This document shows, in pieces, positions 39,294-48,122 of a DNA stretch of 64,000 nucleotides. Source of the DNA: Qipengyuania mesophila (GTDB lineage Bacteria > Pseudomonadota > Alphaproteobacteria > Sphingomonadales > Sphingomonadaceae). The stretch's first letter is position 1, and each line of letters begins with the position of its first letter. Position numbers and translations under genes: made by a program. A model generated the notes under the pieces. That model was not told the origin of the DNA. It made no database searches and worked only from the letters and a program-made list of their open reading frames with translations. The stretch is taken from assembly GCF_019711655.1 (NCBI RefSeq), contig NZ_JAIGNU010000002.1, forward strand, positions 620,001-684,000. Direction: 5' to 3'.

Positions 39294-41072
39294 TCAGCCG
39301 ACCAGCCGCCCATCCTCGAAATTGAGCACCCGGTCGCACCAGGCGATGGTCGACGAGCGGTGCGCGATCACCAGAATCGTCACCGCAGGATCGATCTTCC
39401 GGATCGCTTCGACAACCTCGGTCTCGGTCTGGCTGTCGAGCGCGCTGGTTGCCTCGTCGAAGACCAATACATCGGCCTGTTTGTAGAGCGCACGGGCGAT
39501 GCCGATACGCTGCTTCTGCCCGCCCGACAGGCGCACGCCGTCCTCCCCCACATGCGTATCGAGACCTTCGGGGAGTTCGGCGATGAACGCTGCGAGCGAG
39601 GCCCCTTCGACGGCACGCGCAAGCCGATCCTCGTCGACATCGGCGGGTGTGGCGCAGAAGGCGATGTTCTCGCGGATCGAACTGTCGGCCAGGTAGGGCT
39701 GCTGCGCCACATGTCCCACGCGCAACCGCCAGGCGGGAAGATTGTCCGCATCGAGCGCAACCCCATCGACCAGTATCCGGCCGGCGGACGGATCGAGCAG
39801 GCCGAGCACGAGATCGGCGAAGGTGCTCTTCCCGCCACCGCTCTTGCCGGCAATGCCGATCCTGGCCCCTTTGGCGATGGTCAGATCGATCCCGGCGAGG
39901 GCGGGCCTGCCGCGCCCCGGATAGGCGAAGGCAACACCGGTGAAGCGGATTTCACGATCGAACGGCAGCGGGGCGGCCGGCGGTGGCGCCGCATCAACCG
40001 GCAGTTTTAGCTTGTCGATGACATCCTGTAGCGAATGGTGATCGCCGCGGATTCCGGCCCAGCCCGAATAGCTGGCCTGAACCGCGGGAAGCAGTTTCTG
40101 GATGCCGAGGATCATCCCTCCGAGAACCGGGATCGTCGCTGTCAGGCCAGGCCCTGCGCTGGCGAGATAATAGGTCAAGCCGACAATCACGAGGATAACT
40201 GCCGTTTCGACGATGTAGCGCGGCACCATGCCGATGATCGAGGCATGCGCGCGAGCATCGAGAATGGTCCGATCGAGTTCGCGGAACCGTTGCACGAAAT
40301 GCGCCTGGGTGCGGCCGAGCAGGACATCGCGCACCGATCCGAGTGCTTCCTGCAATGTCTGGACCCGTCGCGCCTGCAAGCCCGCGATCTGAGCGCTCTT
40401 GTGACGCAGCGCCCCCGTCACGAACGCCGCGATGGCGAGATAGGCGGCACAGATTCCGCCGAGCGCGATCAGCGCGATGAATGGCTGGATTGCCACCAGC
40501 GTGACCAACACCGCCATTGCAGTGATCACATGCGAGACGATCTGGATGACTGGTGCGATCGTTCGTATTGTGATCGACTTGACCTTGTTGACCGTGGCGA
40601 TCAGCTCGCTGCCGCTCTTCTGCAGATGGTAGGAATAGGGCTGTGCCAGCGTGTTGGCGAACACCTGGGCCGCCAGATCCTGCGAGGTGCGGAACACGAA
40701 GCGCTGGCTCAGCCAGTAGAGTACGACCTTCACCGCCGCAGCCACGATTGCCGATCCCACAACGGCCGCCGAGGCGATGGCAAAACGGTCAGGTCCTGCT
40801 AGGTGCGAAAGTCGCTCGAGCGCAAAACGGACAAGATAATGGCCCGACTGGCCGGCATCGCCGGAAATGAGGGCGAGGAAGGGAAGTAGCGCGCCGATGG
40901 TCACGATGTCGGCCAGCGCGACCACTCCGCTGAGCAGCAGGATCAGCCGGAGCTCGCGTTTGCGCACGGGCGGCAGAAACCGATGGAGTTCGCGCAGATC
41001 GCGATAGATCGTCCGCCCACGGCGCGACCCGGACCTGGCAACGGGGCCTCGATTGGCTGAGAAATCGTCCAT
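39294..41072 (-). CDS. ABC exporter, fused membrane and ATPase domains (PglK/MsbA-like)
   Basis: The 592-residue half-transporter has six membrane helices (residues about 40-330) and an ATP-binding domain (about 350-590). The latter has Walker A GKSGGGKST, signature LSGGQKQR, Walker B VLVFDEATSALD and H-loop VIAHRSST. The first helix region (GALLPFLALIS) resembles the PglK group that flips lipid-linked sugars. It lies 13 bp downstream of the GT2 gene on the same strand. It is a plausible exporter or flippase for the product of the neighbouring glycosyl/sulfo/halopyrrole cluster, but a general lipid or glycan exporter is equally possible. Confidence 0.9.
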   Translation of the reverse strand: MDDFSANRGPVARSGSRRGRTIYRDLRELHRFLPPVRKRELRLILLLSGVVALADIVTIGALLPFLALISGDAGQSGHYLVRFALERLSHLAGPDRFAIASAAVVGSAIVAAAVKVVLYWLSQRFVFRTSQDLAAQVFANTLAQPYSYHLQKSGSELIATVNKVKSITIRTIAPVIQIVSHVITAMAVLVTLVAIQPFIALIALGGICAAYLAIAAFVTGALRHKSAQIAGLQARRVQTLQEALGSVRDVLLGRTQAHFVQRFRELDRTILDARAHASIIGMVPRYIVETAVILVIVGLTYYLASAGPGLTATIPVLGGMILGIQKLLPAVQASYSGWAGIRGDHHSLQDVIDKLKLPVDAAPPPAAPLPFDREIRFTGVAFAYPGRGRPALAGIDLTIAKGARIGIAGKSGGGKSTFADLVLGLLDPSAGRILVDGVALDADNLPAWRLRVGHVAQQPYLADSSIRENIAFCATPADVDEDRLARAVEGASLAAFIAELPEGLDTHVGEDGVRLSGGQKQRIGIARALYKQADVLVFDEATSALDSQTETEVVEAIRKIDPAVTILVIAHRSSTIAWCDRVLNFEDGRLVG

Positions 41073-41085
41073 CTGGCCGAGGGTT

Positions 41086-42150
41086 CTAGGTCGGAACCCG
41101 TGCGGGTTGAATACCCCAGACCGAGGGGGTCACCTTGAAGTTGAGGAGGAAGTCGAGCCACAGGCCGATCTGGCCGGTGAAGCTGGTGCGATAGAGGCCC
41201 GCTCTATGCAGGACTTTCATCCGGGTCAGGACATTGGGGCAGGTGTCGAGCACTCGGCACTGGTCGACGACCTCCTTCGCCTCGTCGGTCAGCAGGTCGC
41301 GCCACTCGTCGAGCAGCGCGATGCTCGCCATCATCCGTCCGCGAAGCTTGCCCCGGCGCAGGCGCTCGAACCTGCTCCGACGAGGCCTGTAGAAGGGCGG
41401 GATTCGCGCGCCGATCGCATTGTCCTGGTGCTGCCGCCAATCGACCGTGGGTTCACTGCTCAGGTGGAAGCGACCGCCCGTGCCTTCGATGATGAGATAC
41501 AGCCAGTGATCGTGCGGGAATGGGCCGATGCTGGCTGCCGTATCCGCGAGCAGGGCGAAACCCTCCCGGTTCGTCACCATGGTGTGACCCGACGCGATGT
41601 TCTGGATCACCGCATTGCGAATGCCCGGACCGCCGCGACGGCGTGGCGCCTGCCCAAGCGAGCGGCCCTGCGCGTCGATCAGCGCCGAAGCGCTGCCGAA
41701 GGCGAAGGGTCGGGTCGCATCGCCGAGCGCACAGGCCTCGACGGCGCGTTGCAGCTTGTCGGCGTGCCAGATGTCGTCCTGATCGCAAAAGGCGTAGAAG
41801 TCGGCATCGCGCGGCGCCTGCTCGATGAGGTGACGGAAGTTCCTCGCAAAGCCCATTCCGGGCCCGGAAATGATCTCGAACCGCCCCTTGGTCCACCGGC
41901 TCCGCGCCCGCTCGAGCAGGATCAGCGTATCGTCGTCCGAGCCGTCGTCCGAGGCGAGGATGTGGATTTGCCCGAGGGTCTGCCGTTCGAGCGACTCGAT
42001 CTGCTCCTCGAGGAAGCGCGCGCCGTTGAGCGTGGCCAGCAATATCTGGAATGAACCCCTACCTGCACGCACTGTGGCACCGCCTCCCCTCACAACACCA
42101 TCTTTCGCTACGAATGGGTTTTTTGGCAACTGGGCAAACACCTCGTGCAC
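41086..42150 (-). CDS. Glycosyltransferase family 2
   Basis: A 354-residue cytoplasmic transferase. The GT-A fold is shown by FQILLATLNGARFLEEQIESL, ASDDGSDDDT, the metal/nucleotide motif FCDQDDIWH, and a later HDHWLYLI. It resembles rhamnosyl-type transferases of polysaccharide clusters. The start is a GTG at 42150, but the first 30 residues are low-confidence and a later GTG is possible. It is divergent from the next glycosyltransferase and upstream of the ABC exporter. Donor and acceptor sugars are unknown. Confidence 0.88.
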   Translation of the reverse strand: MHEVFAQLPKNPFVAKDGVVRGGGATVRAGRGSFQILLATLNGARFLEEQIESLERQTLGQIHILASDDGSDDDTLILLERARSRWTKGRFEIISGPGMGFARNFRHLIEQAPRDADFYAFCDQDDIWHADKLQRAVEACALGDATRPFAFGSASALIDAQGRSLGQAPRRRGGPGIRNAVIQNIASGHTMVTNREGFALLADTAASIGPFPHDHWLYLIIEGTGGRFHLSSEPTVDWRQHQDNAIGARIPPFYRPRRSRFERLRRGKLRGRMMASIALLDEWRDLLTDEAKEVVDQCRVLDTCPNVLTRMKVLHRAGLYRTSFTGQIGLWLDFLLNFKVTPSVWGIQPARVPT

Positions 42151-42255
42151 ACTGTCTCGGCAGAAATTTGTCTTGCTTCACGGATGATTGGCAGGGCGCT
42201 CAATGCGGATTAGGGTCCGGGCAACCTCCATCCGGATTGCGAAAGCCAGACCTTC

Positions 42256-43341
42256 TTGCCGACCATATCATTCATTTCGGGACCGGCATTGGGACACTTC
42301 GGCCGCATTGCCCTAGTCGCGCGCAGCCTGCGCGATCTGGTCGACTGCACCATCGAGATCGTCATTCCCGCGACTGCGAAATTCGATATCGCGCGCTTCG
42401 ACGACGAGTTCTCGATCCGGCGCGTGCCGATCGCGGAGCGCGACCTCGACTATCCCGCCCCTGCCTTCGCCGAGGCGCTGGACGCGGTCTTCGAGGAAAT
42501 CAGGCCGGACCTCGTCGTCCACGACTGCTGCCCGGTACGATGGCTCGCGACCACGCGCTTCCCCGATTGCCCACGTGCGATCGTCACCAATGGCTTCCTC
42601 ACGCGCCTCGCGGCCAGGGAGACTGTCCAGACCAGGCTGTTCCGCCGGCGCGCGAGGCTGATCCGGCGCGAGCGCGCAAGGCGGGGACTGCCTCGCTTGG
42701 CAAGCGGTTTCGATCTTTACGAGGCTGACCGCGTGCTACTGGCCGATCCCGCCTGGCTGGTCCCCGATACGGGGCCGCTGCCCGAGACCTATCGCGCCTG
42801 CGGAGCGGTGTGGTGGGAAGCGGGGGGCGAGCTTGGCGAGGCCATGGCCGGTGCGCAGGATACCCTGCTGTGCTCGATGGGCTCGACGGGAAAGCTCGTC
42901 GACGACCGCTTCTGCGCGCTTGCCGCCGAGCGGTTCGCCTGCGAGGACATCGTGCGCGTGCACAGCAAGGGCGAGGGAGAGACCGTGCGCAGGGTCGGGG
43001 ATCACAGGCTGTTCGAGTCGGGCATCCTGCCGCTCGGCCGCCTCCTGCCGCAGGCGCGAGCGGTGATGACGCAGGGCGGTGCGGGATCGAGCTACCAGGC
43101 GCTCGCCGCGGGCAAGCCGCTGATGGTCGTGCCCTCGCACCCCAACCAGCGCATTCTCGGCGAGTTGCTCGAGCAGCGCGGGGTCGCCATCACCGTGGAG
43201 AGCCGACGTTCGCTCGCGCGGGTCCCGGCCGACCGCATCGCCCGGATCGCCGCCCGCGCCGCCGAGGCAGGGCCCGCCCATATCGCCAACGACGGCGCCC
43301 CAAGCATCGCGAGGCATCTTGTCGAACTCCTCCCGCACTGA
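42256..43341 (+). CDS. GT1-like (GT-B fold) glycosyltransferase
   Basis: A 361-residue protein beginning at TTG (TISFISGPALGHFGR, the expected first strand and acceptor loop of GT-B enzymes). The C-terminal donor-binding half has LLCSMGSTGK, MTQGGAGSSYQALAAGKPLMVVP and HPNQRILGELLEQRG, the pattern of UGT/MGT-type macrolide and lipid glycosyltransferases. No strong ribosome-binding site is seen. Its end overlaps the sulfotransferase gene by 23 bp, so the two likely act on the same product. Confidence 0.85.
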   Translation: MPTISFISGPALGHFGRIALVARSLRDLVDCTIEIVIPATAKFDIARFDDEFSIRRVPIAERDLDYPAPAFAEALDAVFEEIRPDLVVHDCCPVRWLATTRFPDCPRAIVTNGFLTRLAARETVQTRLFRRRARLIRRERARRGLPRLASGFDLYEADRVLLADPAWLVPDTGPLPETYRACGAVWWEAGGELGEAMAGAQDTLLCSMGSTGKLVDDRFCALAAERFACEDIVRVHSKGEGETVRRVGDHRLFESGILPLGRLLPQARAVMTQGGAGSSYQALAAGKPLMVVPSHPNQRILGELLEQRGVAITVESRRSLARVPADRIARIAARAAEAGPAHIANDGAPSIARHLVELLPH

Positions 43342-45016
43342 GCGGCAGCCGTGCCTCGTCATCGTCACCGGCTGCCAGCGCAGCGGGACTTCGCTCGTCG
43401 GGCAGATCGTCGGCGCGCATCCGCAGGCGCTGCTGCTCGACGAGGACGAGGGGATGATGCGCTGGGCGCGCGCGCTGCTGGCGGGCGATCCGCGGCGGCA
43501 CCTGCTGCTGCCGGGACTGCTCGCCCGCGCGGCGGAGAAATACCGCGACGGCAATCCGAAGATCGTCCGGCGCCCGCTGCGCCCGACCGCGCTTCACCCG
43601 GACATCACCCATCTGGTGCTCAAGGCGCCCAATCTGACCTATAGCCACGCGGCGATCGCGCGGCTCCCCGGGCCGGTTAAGATCATCCACCCAGTGCGTG
43701 ACGTGCGCGCGGTCGTGGCCTCGATGGACCGGCTGAGAGGCACCGACATCGCCGCCAACCAGCTGCGTCTCCTCCGCCAGGATCCGGGGGCCGCCGCGAC
43801 CTATGCCCAGGAGATCGCCATGCTCGGGGATCCCGGCGTCGCGAAGCATCTCAAGCGCGCGCTGGTGTGGCGGATCAAGTCGTGCGCACATGCTCGTTTC
43901 GCCGATGCCGGGCTCGATCCGCTGGTGTTTCGCTACGAGGATTGCGTCGCCGATCCGCGCGCCTTTGCCGAGCGCATCGCGACGCATGTCGGCCTGCCCT
44001 CCGCTGAAGCGATGGTCGGGCATGCTGAGGTCCTGCAGGGCGATGGTCCCGGCGCGCTCGACCGCGAACGTCCGATCGACCGCGGCTCGCTCGGCAAGTG
44101 GCAGCAAGTGCTGACCCTGCGCGAGGAGCGCGAAATCCTCGACCTGGTCGGCGACGCGATGGAGGAGCTGGGCTACGACCGCGGCCCGCAGCTTTCGGAA
44201 GAGCAGCGACCCGCAACGAGTGGCCAGACCGACCTGCGCGACGCGCCCGTCATCGTCACCGGCCGCGGGGGCAGTGGAACACGGCTCATCTCGGGCATCG
44301 TCCAGCAGTGCGGCGTGTTCCTCGGCAACGAGCTCAACGTGTCGGCGGATTCGCTCGAATGGGTCGACACGATCTACCCGATCGCGATCGAGAAGCATGC
44401 GACGGGCGACGATCCCCCGCCCGAACGGCGCGCCAGCTGGACCGCTGCGCTGCGCAGCACGGCGGAGCGCATCCGCAGCGACGGCAAGCTGGCCGACGAT
44501 GCACTCTGGGGCTTCAAGCTGCCCGAGGCGATGCTCATCGCGCCCGAACTGCTCGAGGCCTTTCCCGAGGCCAAGGTTGTCCACCTGGTCCGTCATCCGG
44601 TGACCAGCAGCTTGCGCCGCACGCATGTGACCTCGCGCACCGACAACATGGTCGGCAAGGCGGTCTGCGCCGCCGCCTATCGTGCGGTCGGTCGTGATCC
44701 GGCACTGGCCGAGAGCGATCCCGACTGGCGGCGCAATGCGATCACCTGGCGCTACCAGGTCGATCCCGTGGCGCGCCTCGGTAAGGCGTTGGGCCCCGAA
44801 CGTTACCTCGAGATCAGTTTCGAGGAGCTCTGCGCCGACCCGACCGCCACACGGCAGCGCGTGCTCGCCTTCCTCGGCCGGGAGGCGGGCGACATGCCGC
44901 CGATCCCCGTCAGCAAGCGCCGCGCCGCGACGCGGCTGTGGCTGCGCCCGCAGAAGAAGTGGATCTGGCGTTTGTGCGGCGAGACCGCGCGGATGCTAGG
45001 CTACGGCCCGGTCTGA
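43319..45016 (+). CDS. Double sulfotransferase-domain protein
   Basis: A 565-residue fusion of two P-loop sulfotransferase domains. The first (about 10-280) opens with VIVTGCQRSGTSLVG and has the 3-prime-phosphate motif IIHPVRDVRAVVASM. The second (about 308-560) opens with VIVTGRGGSGTRLIS and has VHLVRHPVTSSLRRT. The second motif has Arg where a Ser/Thr usually follows the Gly-Thr, so the domains may differ in activity. The start is TTG at 43319, required to keep the first P-loop. It should transfer sulfate from PAPS to a hydroxyl or amine of a glycolipid or small molecule. Its TGA abuts the TGA of the convergent acyltransferase gene. Confidence 0.85.
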   Translation: MSNSSRTERQPCLVIVTGCQRSGTSLVGQIVGAHPQALLLDEDEGMMRWARALLAGDPRRHLLLPGLLARAAEKYRDGNPKIVRRPLRPTALHPDITHLVLKAPNLTYSHAAIARLPGPVKIIHPVRDVRAVVASMDRLRGTDIAANQLRLLRQDPGAAATYAQEIAMLGDPGVAKHLKRALVWRIKSCAHARFADAGLDPLVFRYEDCVADPRAFAERIATHVGLPSAEAMVGHAEVLQGDGPGALDRERPIDRGSLGKWQQVLTLREEREILDLVGDAMEELGYDRGPQLSEEQRPATSGQTDLRDAPVIVTGRGGSGTRLISGIVQQCGVFLGNELNVSADSLEWVDTIYPIAIEKHATGDDPPPERRASWTAALRSTAERIRSDGKLADDALWGFKLPEAMLIAPELLEAFPEAKVVHLVRHPVTSSLRRTHVTSRTDNMVGKAVCAAAYRAVGRDPALAESDPDWRRNAITWRYQVDPVARLGKALGPERYLEISFEELCADPTATRQRVLAFLGREAGDMPPIPVSKRRAATRLWLRPQKKWIWRLCGETARMLGYGPV

Positions 45017-46615
45017 TCAGGCAGCGCCGCGGCGCAGGAGGAGGGCGATGGCCGGCTGCGGGTGCCCGGCATGGCCGAGATCCGCATCGCCCGCTTCGAT
45101 CATCGCGAAGGCCGCGCCGAAGAGGCGACGCAAATCCGCTTCGAGGCCTTCGCGCGACTGGCCCGGCTCGAGCTTGTGCAGCAGCAGGAAGGTCGCGCCT
45201 TCTTCAAGCAGCACGGCGAGATTGCGCGCATAGGCATCCCGTTCGCTGCCCGGCATGGCGTGCAGGCAGCCGCAATCGAAAGCGCAGTCGAAGGACCCTT
45301 CTACAGCGTGGGGACGAGTAATGTCTGCCACGCGATAGTCGAGCAGCAAACCCGATTGCCCATGCTTCTCGCGGGCGCGACGAATAGCTGCCTCGGCGAA
45401 ATCGACCGCCACCACATCGAGACCCTGCTGTGCTGCGAAGAAGGCGTTTTCCCCCTGACCGCAGCCCACTTCGAGCAGGCGCATTCCGGGGCGGAAATGG
45501 CCATCGGCGACTGCCCCGACGAGCGGCGCGGGAACACCGGCGGACAACCAGAAGGGCGCATAGTCGCGGCGGGCCCAGCGGGCGTTCCAGCGATCGCGGC
45601 GCGAGGGCGGCTTGCGGATCGGGACAAGCCTGCCGAGTAAGCCCTTGCGCGCAGGAGCAGGCGCGTTGGGCTTCTGCCAGCCATTGCGCATCAGCTGGAG
45701 CGATCGGAGCGGCACATTGCCGAAATCGCTCCGCCAGCGATGTTCGAGGCGGGTGACATAATCGCGCGCCAGCGCGGCCGTGTCCGCTGCGCTCGCCCCG
45801 CCCTCGATGTCCCCACCCAGGGCATGCTCGATTTCGAGCGCGAGCTGCCCCTCCCCATCGCTGCGGATAAAGACGGGGTGGCACGGAACCCCGGCGCTCA
45901 GTGCGAGAAAGGCATAGCTGGTGGTGAAATCCCGCGGCGCCCCGAGGAAGGAAAACGTCTGTTTCGCACCGCCGCGCAGCCCGTCGCCAGTACTGTGCAC
46001 CACACGGCCCCGGCGCAGGTCGCGCTGGGCTTCGGCGAGGATGCGCAGGTCGCTCGATTGCGTGAGTTCGAGCATGCGCAGACCCTGGGGATGTTCGATC
46101 GCGAGCAGATCCTGGAAATCGATCGGCGCTATCGCGGTCAACTCCACGCCCATGATGGCGAGTATCGGTGGGACCAGACGGGCTGGCCCGAAATGGCTGC
46201 CGACCAGCATGACGCCGCCGGACCCGGCGAGACGGTCCAACCCCTCGATACGCACGACATCCGCCAGCTCGCCTCGCGAGAGCCGCACCAGCTTCTGCAT
46301 CAGCAGGAACTGAACCAATTGCTCGGAAATGAGCCGCTGGAAGGCATAGCCCGCGTCCTCCGGCGCGGCGCCGACCGCCACCGCCGCTTCGCCGGTGCCC
46401 TCACTCGGACCTAGCAACGCAGCGAAACGGGTATCCTTCCCCTTTGCCACCTGCCGCAGCGTGGCCAGGAATTCGGACACTCCCATTGCTGCCAGCGCGT
46501 CGAACGCAGCTTGGGACAGCCCCATGCGGTCGAGCTTGCGCTGCAGCGGATCGACGATCGTCGCACGCCGGCTAAGGCCCAGTCGGGCGGCGAATGCCGC
46601 CAGCAGCTTTCTCAT
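45017..46615 (-). CDS. LpxL-like acyltransferase fused to a SAM methyltransferase
   Basis: A 532-residue two-domain protein. Residues about 100-310 resemble the LpxL/HtrB lysophospholipid acyltransferase family, with the catalytic-histidine segment VGSHFGPARLV. The usual HX4E/D reads H-F-G-P-A-R, so the acid is replaced by Arg. Residues about 340-532 form a class I methyltransferase with LLEVGCGQGENAFFA, VVAVDFAEAAI and a TPMT-like CAFDCGCLHAM. ATG 46615 overlaps the halogenase stop (ATGA). As last gene of the proline-pyrrole operon it could move the pyrrolyl group from the carrier protein to an acceptor and methylate it, in the way pyrrole transferases act in clorobiocin; that is inference. 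Confidence 0.82.
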   Translation of the reverse strand: MRKLLAAFAARLGLSRRATIVDPLQRKLDRMGLSQAAFDALAAMGVSEFLATLRQVAKGKDTRFAALLGPSEGTGEAAVAVGAAPEDAGYAFQRLISEQLVQFLLMQKLVRLSRGELADVVRIEGLDRLAGSGGVMLVGSHFGPARLVPPILAIMGVELTAIAPIDFQDLLAIEHPQGLRMLELTQSSDLRILAEAQRDLRRGRVVHSTGDGLRGGAKQTFSFLGAPRDFTTSYAFLALSAGVPCHPVFIRSDGEGQLALEIEHALGGDIEGGASAADTAALARDYVTRLEHRWRSDFGNVPLRSLQLMRNGWQKPNAPAPARKGLLGRLVPIRKPPSRRDRWNARWARRDYAPFWLSAGVPAPLVGAVADGHFRPGMRLLEVGCGQGENAFFAAQQGLDVVAVDFAEAAIRRAREKHGQSGLLLDYRVADITRPHAVEGSFDCAFDCGCLHAMPGSERDAYARNLAVLLEEGATFLLLHKLEPGQSREGLEADLRRLFGAAFAMIEAGDADLGHAGHPQPAIALLLRRGAA

Positions 46616-47856
46616 GCAGCGATCTGACCGGTTCGGTGGAGCATCTCGCGCATCAGCCGGACCGCCTCGATCTCCATGACTTCGGGCGTGTAGAGGCGTC
46701 CCGAGAAGATTTCCGCGATGTCGCTCTGGTGGGTGAAATGCGCGAGCCGGAGAAAGGCGAAGGGATAGTCCCAAAAGGTTCGGATGACATATTCGACCAC
46801 GCGTTGCGCGCGCATCGACGCCTCGACGAAGCCGTCGAACTGGTCGGGGTGCGCGGGGTCGGCGAGGCTGCGATCTATGACCTGCGCGGCGAGCCTGGCT
46901 TCCTGCAGCGCAATCAGCACACCGAAGGAGAAGATCGGATCGAAAAAGCGGTGTGAATCCCCAACGCAAAGGAAACCTGGCCCCGTGAAATTTTCGATCG
47001 AGTAGGAATAGTTCGAGATTGTTTCGACCTCGCCGCAAAGCTCGACATCGCGGCTGCGCTCAATCAGCTCGCCATTCACCTTGCCCAGCGCATCGCGAAA
47101 AATCTGTTGGAGATCACGTCCGTCGCGGCGCAGCGCGCCTTTTGGCAGCACGATCCCGAGGCTGGTGACGTCCTTGCTGAGCGGGATCGACCACGCCCAG
47201 TGGTGGCGTTCGCCGTAGAAGATATGCGTGCTGCCGTCGCGCTCGCCCGGATCGCGTACCAGGCCGCGCACCTGCGCGAACACGGCGGTCTGGTTTTCGT
47301 AGCCTGTCCGGCTTTTCGGCCCGGTCAGGCCCTTGCCAGCGAGGAAGGTCTTCTGACCCGAGCAATCGGCCACATAGTGGCTCGCGATTGCGTGCCGATC
47401 GCCTGCCTCCCCGCGCACCACGATCCCTGTGACCCGGCCGTCATCACGCGTGACGTCGCGGCACGTGCCGCGCACCAGCTCGGCCCCCATGGCAACCGCC
47501 TTGTCGAGCAGCGCAGCATCGAATTCGTCGCGCCGCACCTGCCATGTCGTCGCCGGTCGGCGCGAACTGCCTTCGCAGGCTTCGACCGGCACCCAGAAAC
47601 GCGCACGGCTATTGGCTCCGGTCACCGTGACGCCGCGTTTGACCGGATAGGCCGCTGTCCGGAGATGGTCGCTCATGCCCAACTCGTCGAGTAGGCCGAC
47701 ACATTCACCGGTGAGCGATTCGCCTATGTGATGACGGGGGAAACTCTCCTTCTCGACGAGGACAACACTGCGCCCGGCTTTGCGTAGATGGATCGCCAGC
47801 GCGGCACCCGCGGGGCCGGCGCCGATGATCGCGACATCGCAGTCTGGCGCGATCAC
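46612..47856 (-). CDS. FADH2-dependent halogenase, PltA/Bmp2 type (carrier-protein-bound substrate)
   Basis: A 414-residue flavoprotein: FAD motif VAIIGAGPAGAAL at residues 8-20, GESLTGE near 45, the halogenase motif WAWSIP near 223, and GDSHRFFDPIFSFGV near 310. Lys73 (YPVKRG) lines up with the catalytic lysine of PltA, so halogenation is plausible. One change from most relatives is SFG in place of SSG at the end of the FDPIF motif. GTG start overlaps the carrier-protein stop (GTGA). With the adenylation enzyme, carrier and dehydrogenase it would chlorinate or brominate a pyrrolyl-S-carrier. A non-halogenating oxidoreductase of the same family remains possible. Confidence 0.85.
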   Translation of the reverse strand: MIAPDCDVAIIGAGPAGAALAIHLRKAGRSVVLVEKESFPRHHIGESLTGECVGLLDELGMSDHLRTAAYPVKRGVTVTGANSRARFWVPVEACEGSSRRPATTWQVRRDEFDAALLDKAVAMGAELVRGTCRDVTRDDGRVTGIVVRGEAGDRHAIASHYVADCSGQKTFLAGKGLTGPKSRTGYENQTAVFAQVRGLVRDPGERDGSTHIFYGERHHWAWSIPLSKDVTSLGIVLPKGALRRDGRDLQQIFRDALGKVNGELIERSRDVELCGEVETISNYSYSIENFTGPGFLCVGDSHRFFDPIFSFGVLIALQEARLAAQVIDRSLADPAHPDQFDGFVEASMRAQRVVEYVIRTFWDYPFAFLRLAHFTHQSDIAEIFSGRLYTPEVMEIEAVRLMREMLHRTGQIAA

Positions 47857-48122
47857 CGTTCAGGCGCCCTGCCGCCCAGGTGCCGGCAGACCAGCCTGGC
47901 AAGCGCGCCAATGTCAGCGAAATTCTCGGGTGCCAGCTCCTCCAGCGGGATTTCGATGCCATAGGCTTTCTCGAGCTCCATCACGAGTTGGAGCAGTTCG
48001 ATCGAGTCGAGCAACTGCTCCTCGATCAGCGCCGTATCTCGCGTCAATGCGGTATCGCGATCAACCAGCTTGGCGACCTTGCGGATCGCCTCCACAACCA
48101 CGCTTTCAATGTCCCTCGTCAT
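47853..48122 (-). CDS. Free-standing acyl/peptidyl carrier protein
   Basis: An 89-residue acidic four-helix carrier. The phosphopantetheine serine is in EQLLDSIELLQLVMELE near residue 40. It lies between the adenylation enzyme and the halogenase with 4-bp overlaps on both sides (ATGA with the former, GTGA with the latter), so it is made in step with both. In pyrrole pathways such a carrier holds prolyl, then pyrrolyl, then halopyrrolyl groups. No phosphopantetheinyl transferase is in the window; a genomic one would be needed. Confidence 0.92.
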   Translation of the reverse strand: MTRDIESVVVEAIRKVAKLVDRDTALTRDTALIEEQLLDSIELLQLVMELEKAYGIEIPLEELAPENFADIGALARLVCRHLGGRAPER

